Below are positions 44,926 through 55,984 of a stretch of 64,000 nucleotides of DNA, one piece after another (position 1 is the first letter of the stretch; each line of letters opens with the position of its first letter). A program made the translations under genes and the position numbers. The DNA comes from Zingiber officinale (lineage: Eukaryota > Streptophyta > Magnoliopsida > Zingiberales > Zingiberaceae): NCBI RefSeq assembly GCF_018446385.1, contig NC_055991.1, forward strand, positions 116,603,794 to 116,667,793, given 5' to 3'. The notes below the pieces were generated by a model, which worked only from the letters and a program-made list of their open reading frames with translations, had not been told where the DNA came from and ran no database searches.

Positions 44926-45997
44926 ATCTCCCCCTTTTTAATGTTTGGTAACCTGTTTAAGTTAGAAAAATATAAATGCAATAACAATGCCAGTAAATAT
45001 ACATATATACTCATGCATAAGTCATGAAACCTAACCCTATGCTCCCCCTTCACCTAAGCTCTCCCTTGAGTTAGAATTTCTCGTAAAGTTAAACTTCTCC
45101 CCTTTGCCAACAAGTGAGTAATTGCTCCCCCTTCACTGAAGCTCCTCCTTGAGCTAGGTTTTCTTGTAAGGTGCATAGGTTTCCACTTAAACCCAACATT
45201 TCTCCCCCTTTATCATATATCAAAAAGAGCTCTAACAATATCCCAATTATTAGACTCTTTAGCTTCTAATGACAATAAACATCATGTATTAATCCAGAGT
45301 TTGATTATTAGTATTGACTATACTAACAATCTCTCTCTTTTTGATATAATGATAAATAAGGTTAAAGTTAGAAAAAAAATAGAAAAATAACAACATAAAT
45401 AATAATATGATTTATGTTATGATTTTTCTTGAGTTTTTGAGTTATCTAATTATCTAACTTATTATCCCCCTGGACATACATCAAAACATGAGAATATAAG
45501 TAAATAAGTAGAAAGCAATCAATAGATATCCAAAGTAATAGATAAATATATTCAAAAGAACTAGTAAATAAGTCAAACAAATGAAAAGAATCCATCAAAA
45601 AAGTATAAGCATATCCAAAAAAGACATAATCCAAAGAAGCAATAAAGTCTAAGATTCATCAACTGATGGGGGTGGAGGATAGTGAGTTAAATACGAGGCA
45701 TGAATAATGTTCTCCATTCGTTGATCTATCTGCTAAAATCTAGTAGTCACCTAAGAAGAAGATTCCTCTAGTATCTTAACTCTCTCATCTAAGGACTAGG
45801 TAGTCAGAGGTGGGGCAGGAGACGTAAGAGATGTAAATATGTCAGGGAAGGTGAAGTCTGACATCTCCACATTCATCACCTCGGTTGCCTCAGCTGCCTC
45901 GTTGGCCTCGGCTAGGACAGCTGGCGAGATATCCCCTCTCCAGTTCAGACCCCCTGAGTAGAAATCTCTATATCTACTAATGATAACTACCTATGAC
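44926..45997 (-). other. Internal sequence of minus-strand LTR elements
   Basis: It opens with a polypurine tract complement (44926-44943) and repeats GCTCCCCCTTCAC near 45040 and 45125. A second LTR end plus polypurine tract (TAACAATCTCTCTCTTTTTG) is at about 45326-45345. The 45660-45960 part is GC-richer and may be decayed coding sequence on the minus strand, not identified. Confidence 0.5.
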
Positions 45998-46626
45998 TTG
46001 GACTGTAAATGAGCTGAACCGAGCCAAGCTTGGGGTGTTCAAGCTTGTTTGATAAGGTAATTGAGTCAAGCCGAGCCGAGCTTAAAATGAACCAAACCTT
46101 TGAAATGATTGTTCAAGCTTGTCTTGGTTTATTTTTTATTAGCTTGAGCTTGTTTGAAGTTTGACTTGAGCTTGGTTGGTTTAGATGTTATCGAGCTCTC
46201 AATTCAAGCTTGGCTTGAGCTTGGTTCAAGTTTGGTTCGTTTAGATGTTATATCGATCTCTCAATTCAAGCTTATTTGATTGTTTAAAATTTTTAGTTGT
46301 TTGATTGGTTATTGAGCTTAATAATTCAAAATTATTTATTTATTTTATTGTTTATTTAACATATTGATAAGAGTTTTATTAATGAATATAATTCGTAAAT
46401 AATATTTATGAACATTGTTCACGAACGTTGTTTACAAATATTGTTCACGAACATTAACGAGCTGAATGCATATATGTTCAAGCTTGTTTATTTAGTTTAA
46501 TGAACTATTCAAGATTGTTTGTTTTATTGATCTTGTGTATATTGTATGAACATAAAAAAGTTTTTACTAAGTTGAACACCAAACTTATTCATGAACACTT
46601 GGTTCATTTATAGCCCTACCTCTGAC
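45987..46626. mobile_element. 618-bp non-autonomous DNA transposon (MITE-like)
   Basis: The ends GGACTGTAAATGAGCTGAAC (left, from 46000) and the complement of GGCTATAAATGAACCAAG (right) form imperfect inverted repeats. An 11-bp imperfect duplication, CTACCT(A/C)TGAC, lies at 45987-45997 and 46616-46626. A 9-11 bp duplication suggests a Mutator-like origin. The interior has many GAGCTTG/CAAGCTT motifs and no transposase. Confidence 0.65.
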
Positions 46627-46687
46627 CAAATATGTCATACTCACTAAGGGGAGTAAGTGTACCCTAGGTGACATCTACTCCTATGGC

Positions 46688-47074
46688 CTAAAGTATAGAT
46701 GTTAAGACGTGGCAATAAGGCATGTGGACTCGTCTCTTAGTGAAAATGATAGATGCATGAATAAAGTTATGAAACATATGGAGTGCAATATATATGTCTA
46801 GCCTTTGATATAATGCATACAGAAAATAAGAATGAGATGGACGCATCATAGCAATATTGTGAGATGTGATTATCAAAATGCAAATAGTAAAGACTCGATA
46901 CAAAACATAGTCATGTACTCTCAGTGAGAGAGATCGAAAGTCAGTGATTGTAGGTATCTTTTCTTCCCTATAAAAATACAAATGAATACTATCTAAAGTA
47001 ATATGAGAATAGGGTGCACCAAATGGTAGCTCCATACTAGGGTAACACAAAAATAGACAAATAGAGGACTTCAA
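46688..47074 (-). pseudogene. Retroelement protein fragment, putative plant transposon domain
   Basis: A 128-residue minus-strand frame with VHDYVLYRVFTICILIITSH and PSHSYFLYALYQRLDIYIAL. The pattern resembles the 'putative plant transposon protein' domain (PF20167-like) found in gag-like proteins of plant retroelements. The match is from memory, not a search. It would belong to the minus-strand element whose ends are at 45331 and about 47152. Confidence 0.45.
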
Positions 47075-47151
47075 CCTAAGTGATCAACTAATAGAGTAGG
47101 GGAAAACCTAAAATCCTTACCAGCAACTCTGGTAGAGTAGGTCAAATCTAT

Positions 47152-47354
47152 TGGATCAAGTCGCACGTGAGAGGGGGGGTGAATCACATGATTTTAAAAA
47201 ACTTATCTTTTTAATTTTTAAAAACTCAGTATGCAGTGAAAAACTACAAAAAAGACCGAAATAGAAAAGCAAGTAAAAGAACATGTGTTCGGTTTTACTT
47301 GGTTCGGAACCTTTGGCAACTCCTACTCCAAGACCCAGGTCCCGTGGACCTATT
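47152..47354 (-). mobile_element. Truncated minus-strand LTR
   Basis: TTGGATCAAGTCGCACGTGA, then GAACCTTTGGCAACTCCTAC, is the start of a minus-strand LTR like those at 26059 and 43127. It breaks off at 47354, where the family A LTR begins. Confidence 0.55.
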
Positions 47355-48355
47355 TGTTGGAGCAATCCCAATGGTCCGTGCGACTATGTATTTTGGTGTT
47401 TGGGCAAAGAGTTTAAGTTAGGTTCACCCTTGTATTTGATATGTGTATGTGAGTGTGCAGGTTTGCAGGATACACATATGACTCAGGTTGATGGCTTCAG
47501 GTTCGGTGAAGGATGAAGCATCTGAGGGACCGTGGACAAGGCAGCGAGGACAAGGGCCGAGGGTAGTGACTTCGAGGCATACGCGAAGGATAGCATTGAG
47601 GACGAGCTGCGGGCTTGAATGCATCTAAGGGACGAGAGCCAAAGGAAGTAGGCTTGAAGGCAAGAGGTCAAGACTGCAAAGAAGCGTCAAGTGAGTCATA
47701 AGGGTGAGGGTCCGAGTGCTGAGAGATTGTACTCGGGTACTAGTCGACTAGTGGTTTCATCAGTCAACTGGTGTAGTCAACTGGTCAGTCGACTGGGAGC
47801 GAATAGAATGCTTCTGTTCCCTCGGCCAGTGTGGAGTAGTCGACTGGTACTTTTACCAGTCATCTGGTATTGAGTCGTTGGGATGTAACGGTCGAATTTC
47901 CACAAGAGAGCAGTCGATTGATGGTTTTGGAAGTCGACTGGTAGGCGAGATTTTTCAACTCGCGGTCTATATAACCAAGGCTTGGGAGCTTAGTTATGGT
48001 TGACGAAATAGAGGTGATTAACCCCTATTAGTAGTCTACCTATGCCCTAGTATCTCAAGTGTTCTTGTGAGAGTTGTGGTAAGGTTACGTGAGCTAACCG
48101 GAGTTTGTTGGGGAGTCATCCACCGACGGATCAAGATCGTCCACCTTACAGACAGCCATGGAGTATGAGTCCTAATCTCCGAACCACATTAAATGATCGT
48201 GTAGCTTGGTTTGCATTTCTTTCTTATCTTGAGTTTAACTTTCTACTTGCTTTGTTTGCATTTCTGCTTGCGCACTAACATTATAGAAAGAAGCGATCGA
48301 TTTGGGGGCACCGTCCATCCAACCCCCCTTCTAGCCGGTCGTCCGATCCCCAACA
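47355..48355 (+). mobile_element. 5' LTR, family A
   Basis: A 1001-bp LTR with ends TGTTGGAGCAATCCCAATGG and GATCCCCAACA. Relative of the LTR at 354-1308. It has AGTCGACTGGT-type repeats (47741-47945) and TATA-like TATATAACC near 47967. Confidence 0.87.
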
Positions 48356-48357
48356 AG

Positions 48358-48369
48358 TGGTATCAGAGT
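48358..48369 (+). other. Primer-binding site, family A element
   Basis: TGGTATCAGAGT, one base from the initiator tRNA-Met site, two bases after the LTR. Confidence 0.85.
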
Positions 48370-48409
48370 AAGGTCGTTCTCCGTCGGACTAACCGCCGAG
48401 GAAGCAAAG

Positions 48410-49357
48410 ATGACCAGCTTGATAGATCTGCCAAAGTTCGAAGGAGGAAGTTTATGGGACATTACCTTTTGGATGATGAAGATGAAGAACTTCTTCAAGA
48501 TGGATTGGGACACAATGATGGTCATCGAGGAACCATTTGAAGTCCCGAAGGACAAGAAAGGAAAGAAGCTCTGACCATGACATTGGACGGAGGAGCAAAC
48601 ATCACGGTCAAAGGCAAACGACAAGGTAATATCAATGTTGATTGCAATTTTGCCTTTTAACATGATGAGTCGTGTAGGTAAGTATGAGAACGCCCACGAG
48701 TTGTAGAGCAAAGTGAAGAAAGTTCTAGGAGAAGAGCTTTTGCCTACACAAGAAGAAGAAGAGCCCAAGGAGATGGGTTCAATTGCTCAAGGAGAGGAGG
48801 TGGAGCAACCGAAAGTCAATTCATGCTCAACTTCCGAGGAGGAGAAGGATGAAGAAAGGTCATCCAAAAGTGTAGATGAGGAAGATGAGGCATCATCTAC
48901 ATCCTCAAGGATTGAAGAAGAATCCAAGACAAGTGAAGAGGATGAAGAAGAGGTCTTGGAAGTGGTCAACCTAGCAAGCACCTCCACCAAAGTGAAGTCA
49001 AAGGACCACATAATATACTTTGGGTACAATGATAAGGGACACTACAAGAGTAGATGTCCATTGGGTAAGAAGAAGGTAAATTCTAAACCCATTCAAGTTA
49101 ATTTAAACACTAACAAGGGTTGTAGGAAAGAAGAAGCCCAAAGGAGGAGATTGCACATTGTGTGTTTCACGTGTGAGGAGAAGGGACACTACCACACAAA
49201 ATGTCCCAAGAAGGGAGAGATCAAGAAGCTAGCTCAATTAAAGAAATTAGAGAAAGAGAAGAAGAAGAATGCAGGCTCATGTCATGGGGGAGCTCCAAAG
49301 GTAAAGGGTAAGGTATACCCTAATTTGAAGTGTAATTCAAATTTAAATTCTAAATAA
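48410..49357 (+). pseudogene. Family A gag with two zinc knuckles, broken
   Basis: ATG 48410 opens a gag start (MTSLIDLPKFEGGSLWDITF) that stops after about 54 codons. After a frame change the frame ending at 49357 covers an acidic serine-glutamate region (about 48730-48970) and two CCHC boxes: a decayed first one (YFGYNDKGHYKSRCP, both leading cysteines lost) and an intact second one (CFTCEEKGHYHTKCP). No pol follows. The element is cut at about 49370. Confidence 0.78.
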
Positions 49358-49369
49358 AAACAAAGGTGT

Positions 49370-49718
49370 TAACTTTGGGTTCAATTTCTATTTCCTCTAC
49401 TATCTCTTAAGTTTTTGAAAAATTTAAAAAGTGACATGCACTATTCATCCCTCTCAACGCTTTCTTCGATCCTACAATTAGTATTAGAGTAACGACTACT
49501 TCTAGATAAAGTCTTTTTAAAAAATTATACACTTTACTTTCTTCTTGAGAAACTTCGATCTAACTAGTCTAGGATGTGGCAAGGTAGTCTTGGTTAGTTC
49601 CACCTAGCTAAGTATACCAAGCAAGGTACGCCTTACCCTACTTAACTCTCTAGATCAAGCTTTCTTAATGTTCTATCATCTCGTCCCACCTTGGTACTAG
49701 GTTAAGCAAGTGTCAAAC
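49370..49718 (+). mobile_element. LTR end and primer-binding site remnant
   Basis: The text CTCTCAACGCTTTCTTCGAT, CCTACAA and TTAGTATTAGAGTAACG looks like an LTR 3' end followed by a mutated TGGTATCAGAGC site at about 49479-49490. The remainder to 49718 is leader-like sequence that abuts the copia integrase without a visible target duplication. Confidence 0.5.
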
Positions 49719-51564
49719 AAGCATGCCCGGTACACCCAGTCAGAATGGTGTAGCTAAGCGTCACAATCGAACCCTAAAAGACATGGTAAGAAGTATGATG
49801 ACTTTCACTTCTCTACCAGAGTCTTTGCGGGGTGAAGCACTTAAGACTACAGTTTACCTACTCAATAGAGTACCTAATAAGGTAGTAACTAAAATTCCAT
49901 TCGAGATGTGGATGGGTAGAAAGCCTAGCATTAGGCATTTACACATCTGGAGTTGTTCAATTGAAGCTAGGCCTTACAGGCCTAATGAAAGAAAATTGGA
50001 CTCAAAAACAGTTAGCTGTAATTTTGTAGGTTATTCTGAAAAATTAAGAGGGTATAAATTTTATGATCCCTCTAATAGATTCTTCTTCGAAACGGGAAAC
50101 ACCAAGTTCATTGAGTACAGTGGGAGTAATAAAATCAGGGAAGTATCTTTTGAGGAAAGCATTGACGATCCTCCTGTGGTCACTACTAGTATAATCAATA
50201 GCGGTATGATTACCATACCGCACATTATAAGTATCACATATCCAGTTAGCATAGTAAACAAGATATTCTCATGACATCTCTAATGCAATTGGAGGAACCT
50301 GCCACTGAAATTGAAGTATTGCTTCATTTTTATGAGCAAGTACCTCAACTACTTCAAATAGAAGTATCTTTAAAGCGATCCACAAGAGAACAAAGAACCA
50401 TAAATTCTCGTGATTATATTTATCTCTAAGAACATTATTTTAACATATGGTTGGAAAGTGATCCTACATCTTTCCAAGAAGTCAAACAATGCTCTAACTC
50501 TAAAAGGTGGATTAACACCATGCAAGAAGAGTTGAAGTCTATGGCAGACAATGACGACATTTAAGAACTTGTCGAATTGCCAGAAGGAAAGAAGCCCGTT
50601 GGCTGTAAATGGATATTTAAAACCAAGTGAGATTCAAGGGGCAATGTCAAAAAGTATAAGACTCGTTTTGTTGTCAAGAGATTCACTCAAAAAGAAGACA
50701 TTGATTACAAGGAGACTTTCTCACCTGTGTCGACGAAAGACTCCCTTAGGGTAAACATAACACTTATAGCTCATTATGATTTAGAGCTACATCAAATGAA
50801 CGTAAATACTGCATTCCTCAATGGAGGCATAGAGGAGTCTATATATATGGTGCAACCAGAGAACTTTGAGTCTAAGGACTCAAAGCACTAGTATGTAGAT
50901 TAAAGAAGTTCATTTATGGTTTAAAGCAAGCATACTGTCAATGGTACCAGAAATTTAATCAAGTGATTACCTCATTTGGATTTAAAGAGAACCCTATTGA
51001 TCGATGCATATATGTCAAGTTCAGTGGGAGCAAGTTTGTTATATTTGTTGTGTATGTGGACGATATATTACTTGCGAGCAATAATAAGGGTATGCTGCAT
51101 CAAACCAAATCATTTCTATCTGGTAATTTTGAAATAAAAGATCTTGGTGAAGCATCTTTTGTTTTAGGTATACAGATCTATCATGATAATTCAAGAGATA
51201 TTCTTGGACTTTCACAACAAGTCTATACTGAAAAGGTAGTTATAATGTATGATATGCATAACTATACACCTAGTGACACACCTGTGTCAAGAGGTGACAA
51301 GTTCAGCTTGCAGCAGTGTCCACGGCTTGAACTTGAAATAAAGGAAATGGAGTAATTCCCATATGCGTCAGCAGTGGGAAGTATCATGTATGCACAAGTT
51401 TGTACTCGACCAAATATAACATTTATAGTAGGGATATTAGGCAGATATGTAAGTAACCTAGAACCATCACACTGAAAAGCGGTTATGAGAGTGATGCGGT
51501 ATTTGCAAAGAACTAAAGGACATATGCTCACGTATCGGAGATCAGATCATATGGAGGTGATTGG
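49719..51564 (+). pseudogene. Copia integrase C-terminus and reverse transcriptase
   Basis: Open from 49723 to 50274 with MPGTPSQNGVAKRHNRTLKD (integrase core end) and PFEMWMGRKPSIRHLHIWSC. The reverse transcriptase follows in broken frames: KPVGCKWIFKTK with a stop right after, TAFLNGGIEESIYMVQPENF near 50806-50865, and an open part 50963-51355 with the catalytic VYVDDILLAS (about 51047) and DLGEASFVLGIQIY. The stretch from 51360 reads YASAVGSIMYAQVCTRPN. It ends at the ATTGG duplication (51560-51564) in RNase H. It is the continuation of the integrase at 37290-37645. Confidence 0.87.
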
Positions 51565-53931
51565 TGTTGGTTGCTACTCGGAAAACCTACAGGTTCCACT
51601 GTATAAAAATTTTGTACAAAGGTCTGAACCTTTTCCTAGCTACCATGTGTTCTTTTAAATTAAATTTTGGATCGCCTGCGGAACTTAACACGTTTGATCC
51701 AAAACTTAATCTATTTGTTCTTTTAGGTTTTGACTTGAATCTCCTGCGGAACTTAACACGTTCGACCCAAGTCTCCTTAAGTTATTAATTCCATTAAATA
51801 TTAATTTCCATAATTGGTTCCCAGTACTGACGTGGCGAGGCACATGACCTTCTTGGATATGGGAGCAACCACCACCGACTAGATAAAACCTTTTATAGAA
51901 AGCTAATATTTAATTTCCTAAAATAACTTTAGGTTAACCGAAAAGAACAATCAAATCACAAGGAAAAATAAAACAAAGGAACACAACATCGAAAACCATA
52001 TTCGAAATACTAGAATCGTAAGCCTTTTGTATTTGGTATTATTTCCAAAAATAACTAGTATGATGCGGAAAGAAAAATTACTAGTTATACCTTTTAGAAA
52101 AACCTCTTGATCTTCTACCGTATTCCTCTTCTAACCTCGGACGTTGTGGTGGGCAACGATCTTCCGAGATGAGAAACCACCAACCACCTTCTTCTCCTCC
52201 TAGCTAGGTTCGGCCACAAAGAAGCTTTACCAAGGATGAAGAACAAAACACCAACCAAGCTTCAAGAGATGCAAGCTTTCTCTCCTTCTTCTTATTCTTC
52301 TCCAAGTAGTATCCGACCACCGCAAGAGCTCCAAGGGGAGAGAGAGGTTCGGCCACCACAAGAGGAAGAGAGGGAGAGGATGATGATGATGGTCGGCCAC
52401 ACCAAGGAACAAAAGAGGGAGAGAAATAATAGAGGTTGTCTATCATGAAGGCACCCTCACCCCTTCTTTTATATTCCTTGGCCTAGGCAAATTAGGAAAT
52501 TTAATTACAATAAAATTTCCTTAATTTTCTTGACATGATTTAATTGAGAAAAATAAAATAAAAATTTCCCCAATTAAATTCTAATGGCCGGCCACATCAT
52601 GAAATCAAATTAGACAAGTTTCAATCAACAATTAAAATTTCCTAATTTATTTCCGGAAATTTTTAAAATTAAAATTTCTCTTCAAAATCTCTTCATGGTT
52701 GATAAAAAGAAATTTCCATAATTTTAATTTTACAACATGTGAATAATTTTTAAAGAGAAAATAAAATATCTTACCAATCTACAAATAAGGAAAGAGATCT
52801 AATCTCTTTCTTTAATCTTTTGTAGATCTTTTACAAGAGAGATAATTTAATTTTAATTCTCTTTAATAAATTATATCTTCCACATAATAAAAATTTAAAT
52901 TAAAATTAAAATTCCTTTTTAAATTTAATTTGGTCGACCCCTCTAGCTTGGTTCCCAAGCTAGCTTGGCCGACCCCCTTTGGGTGGGTATAGAAGGTGGG
53001 TATAGGTGGGTATAATACTCTATAAATAAGATGCTATGATAGGGACCGAGAGGAGGAATTGGTTTTGGTCTCCTGATAAAATTAAGCATCCCGTGTTCGC
53101 CCCGAACACACAACTTAATTTTATCAATAATAATTCATTCCACTAGAGAACTATTATTGAACTACCGCACCAATCCCAAATTACATTTTTGGGCTCCTTC
53201 TTATTATGAGTGTGTTAGTCTCCCTGTGTTTAAGATATCGAATGCCCACTAATTAAGTGAGTTACTGACAACTCATTTAATTAATATCTTAGTCCAAGAG
53301 TAGTACCACTCAACTTTATCGTCATGTCGGACTAAGTCCACCTGCAGGGTTTAACATGACAATCCTTATGAGCTCCTCTTGGGGACATTATCAACCTAGT
53401 ATCTCTAGGACACAGTTTCCTTCTATAATCAACAACACACACTATAAGTGATATCATTTCCCAACTTATCGGGTTTATTGATTCATCGAACTAAATCTCA
53501 CCCATTGATAAATTAAAGAAATAAATATCAAATATATGTGTTTGTTATTATATTAGGATTAAGAGCACACACTTCCATAATAACCGAGGTCTTTGTTTCT
53601 TTATAAAGTTAGTATAAAAGAAACGACCTCAAATAGTCCTACTCAATACACTCTAAGTGTACTAGTGTAATTATACAGTCAAGATAAACTGATACCTAAT
53701 TACACTACAACCTTCTAATGGTTTGTTCCTTTCCATTTTGGTCGTGAGCTACTATTTATAATTTATAAGGTACTGATAACATTATCTTCTGCATGTGACA
53801 CCACATACTATGTTATCTACAGTATAAATTAATTGAACAACTACAACTAAATGTAGACAATTTGACCAAATATGATTCTTTATTTATAATGAATATTTAC
53901 AAAGCTTAGACTTTCAGTATACACTCCAACA
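51565..53931 (-). mobile_element. Solo LTR with ATTGG duplication
   Basis: A 2367-bp insert with ends TGTTGGTTGCTACTCGGAAA and GTATACACTCCAACA, flanked by ATTGG (51560-51564 and 53932-53936). I place it on the minus strand because the U3-like AT-rich part with TTATAAATTATAAATAG lies at the right end, and an LTR of this type is familiar to me starting TGTTGGAGTGTATAC. It splits the copia RNase H. The interior includes a GC-rich leader-like part (52130-52440). No gene is supported. Confidence 0.85.
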
Positions 53932-54417
53932 ATTGGATATTCAAACTCCGATTTTACTGGATGCTTGGATAATAGAAGATCTACTTTGGGCTACATTTTC
54001 ATACTTGTTGGAGAGGTTATATTTTGAAAGAGCGTTAAGCATATGCTAGTAGTCACTTCTACCATGGAGGCAGAGTTGGTAACATGCTACGAAGTATCCA
54101 ATCACGAGATTTAGCTGTGGAACTTCATCATAGCATTACAGATCATTGATGACATTGATAGTCGACTAAGAATCTACTATGATAATAAAATCATAGAATT
54201 TTATGTCAAGAACAACCGTAGTTCATCGAAGTCCAAGCACATAGACATCAAGTTTCTAGCGGTTAAAGAAAGAGTTCAGAGTAGTCAGATTATGGTAGAG
54301 CACATCAACACAAATTCCATGTTAGCCGATCCACTCACCAAAGGCTTGGTGCCTAAGGTGTTTTATACGTATGTTGTGGATATGAGAGTCCTTATGAAAG
54401 AAGAACTCATCAAGTAG
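53932..54417 (+). pseudogene. Copia RNase H
   Basis: The frame resumes at the second ATTGG with GYSNSDFTGCLDNRRST (RNase H first aspartate block, D of SDF). Later it has a degenerate 'STMEAELVTCYEVSN' block, NNRSSSKSKHIDIKFLAVKE and the standard copia end NSMLADPLTKGLVPKVF. One stop occurs after the GEVIF stretch and another after the HEI stretch. The stop at 54415-54417 matches the normal end of a copia polyprotein. Confidence 0.87.
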
Positions 54418-54955
54418 AAGTCTGTATCTATTGCTCTATGCTGATTAATAAAGACAAACATTTGTTTTAATTATTGTACGTACTTAAAGTTCAAAACATT
54501 AATAGAAATGTATATATTTGTTTGACACTCTGACTATAATATCATTATTTACTATTGCTATTTAGTATTTGATTTTGTAAATATGATACAGATTCCTTTT
54601 ATAATCATAAAATTGATCATGATTTACTATTGTAGTTTAGCATAAAATATTTCGCAAATATGATCTAACCTCTTTTGAGATCATCTTAGGACCAGTTAAA
54701 AATTGACATGTACTGATCACATGTCTTGTAATTTTTACTCTACACATCTACATCTTGATCTGTGTCATTAATGACATTGGTATTGTGATTACTATTGAAG
54801 CTTCTTATGATCATATACAGTAGTTATGACCTCTTTAGTCATGAAGTTAATGGACCATATTATTTACAGGGGTATTCTATACCTATAAAGTTTGATATCA
54901 ACTAAAGTTTTACTTGTATTTCATATACAACTCACAAATAGTCCAAGTGAGAGAT
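54418..54955 (+). other. Copia 3' untranslated internal region
   Basis: AT-rich, no coding. It ends in the purine-rich CAAGTGAGAGAT (54944-54955), a weak polypurine tract just before the 3' LTR. Confidence 0.7.
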
Positions 54956-55479
54956 TGTTGATTATTATCTTTAATTAGTAGGTTTAATTATAAGTTGTGC
55001 ATATGAGTACAATTGAACCCATTAAAGTGATCTAACTTAGGTTTATTCGGTTTCGATTATTTGATGTAGACCTTGTATGTGTAGAACCTATAGTCCCGCA
55101 TCTATATCATTTGTGGGCTGATAATAGATGTTCACTATATATAAGGTTGGTCCCCAAGGGTTTAGGGTTTTAATCTTGACAGAGCTTTTGGTTCTTTATT
55201 GACCTAAAGCTTTTTCGGCGCCGTCACCCCTAAGCCCCTTGGAAGACCTTCCTTTTTTTTCTGTTACATCTTCTTCCATAGGGATTATTTTTGGATGACG
55301 CTAAAGATAAGGATGACTCTTCAATCAGATTCCTTGTCATATTTGTTTATGTATTTATTTTCTTATGTCATATTCTCGATAAACGGAGATCCATACTCAA
55401 ATATTTTTATTTTTCCTATTCGAATTTTTATTTCGACTGTCTAGAATTCACGAGGCTTAGATTTTTATAAAAATTATCA
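54956..55479 (+). mobile_element. 3' LTR of the copia host element
   Basis: It starts TGTTGATTATTATCTTTAAT and ends AAAAATTATCA (524 bp). TATA-like CTATATATAAGG is near 55135. It matches the 5' LTR at 16242 but keeps a block (about 55155-55310) that the 5' LTR lost. Directly after it is ACTAA (55480-55484). Confidence 0.88.
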
Positions 55480-55813
55480 ACTAAGGCTGTCAATTGTTTT
55501 ACGTGCTCATTGCAAAACTAGAAAGTCATTGCATTGTCCATAAAATTCTAGTTGGCCATTGCTACTAAGTATAGAATTGGGGAGAGCCTTTGATAATAAA
55601 TTCAAAAAAAAAAAGGCAAATAGTTATTGGATAAAAGGTTGAGAGTATCTTGAAGCTCAACAAGCAGCCGACAAGGATGGCTAGGGATTTTGCTGATGGT
55701 TCGATGAGACAACACAAAATGGATGACACACATCAGGCCATTACTCATAAGTTGATTTTTTTTAGGCAAAAATAAAAAGGGAATATTACAAATAGTCAAA
55801 AGTCGCTTCTATT

Positions 55814-55816
<3 letters not shown>
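55480..55816 (+). other. Displaced 3' UTR of the phosphatase gene (inferred)
   Basis: The first five bases, ACTAA, repeat the end of the phosphatase 3' UTR at 16241, so this was the downstream continuation before the copia insertion. A poly(A) signal AATAAA lies at 55595-55600. Without the nest it would be about 157 bp after the stop codon, a normal plant 3' UTR length. Transcripts today must end elsewhere or within the LTR. Confidence 0.6.

Positions 55817-55858
<42 letters not shown>
55817..55858 (+). repeat. (AAT)n microsatellite
   Basis: About 13 uninterrupted AAT units. Confidence 0.95.
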
Positions 55859-55984
55859 CGGACGCCACCTCAATGATTTAAAAAAAAAACTATAGCAATC
55901 ATCAATAACTACTATAACATATACAAGCTATCTACTAGATACTACATCATATTTATGATAAATTTAAAATTTATGATAATACAG
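55859..55984. other. AT-rich spacer, possible MITE part
   Basis: Contains CTATAGCAATCATCAATAAC-type text similar in style to 56790-57110 on the other side of the LTR fragment, so the LTR may have landed in an older small element. Confidence 0.35.

Larger units (their letters stand above)
16242..55479 (+). mobile_element. Ty1/copia host element, split by nested insertions (39 kb)
   Basis: Terminal LTRs (16242-16593 and 54956-55479) of one family are about 39 kb apart and flanked by the same 5-bp duplication ACTAA. Between them, in order and all on the plus strand, lie pieces of one copia polyprotein: gag (17955-18037, 27319-27381, 34410 on), zinc-knuckle and protease (to about 35530), integrase (37290-37645 and 49719 on), reverse transcriptase (to about 51564) and RNase H (53932-54417). 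The breaks are later insertions. Without them the element would be about 6.7 kb, a normal copia size. Many stops show it is long dead. Confidence 0.88.

Noticed and set aside
46688..47074. A host gene on the minus strand
   Set aside because: Its text fits a retroelement gag-like domain, and it lies between LTR ends.
49719..54417. A second, independent copia element
   Set aside because: The shared ACTAA at the outer LTR ends and the complementary domain content favour one element. The alternative is stated in the findings.
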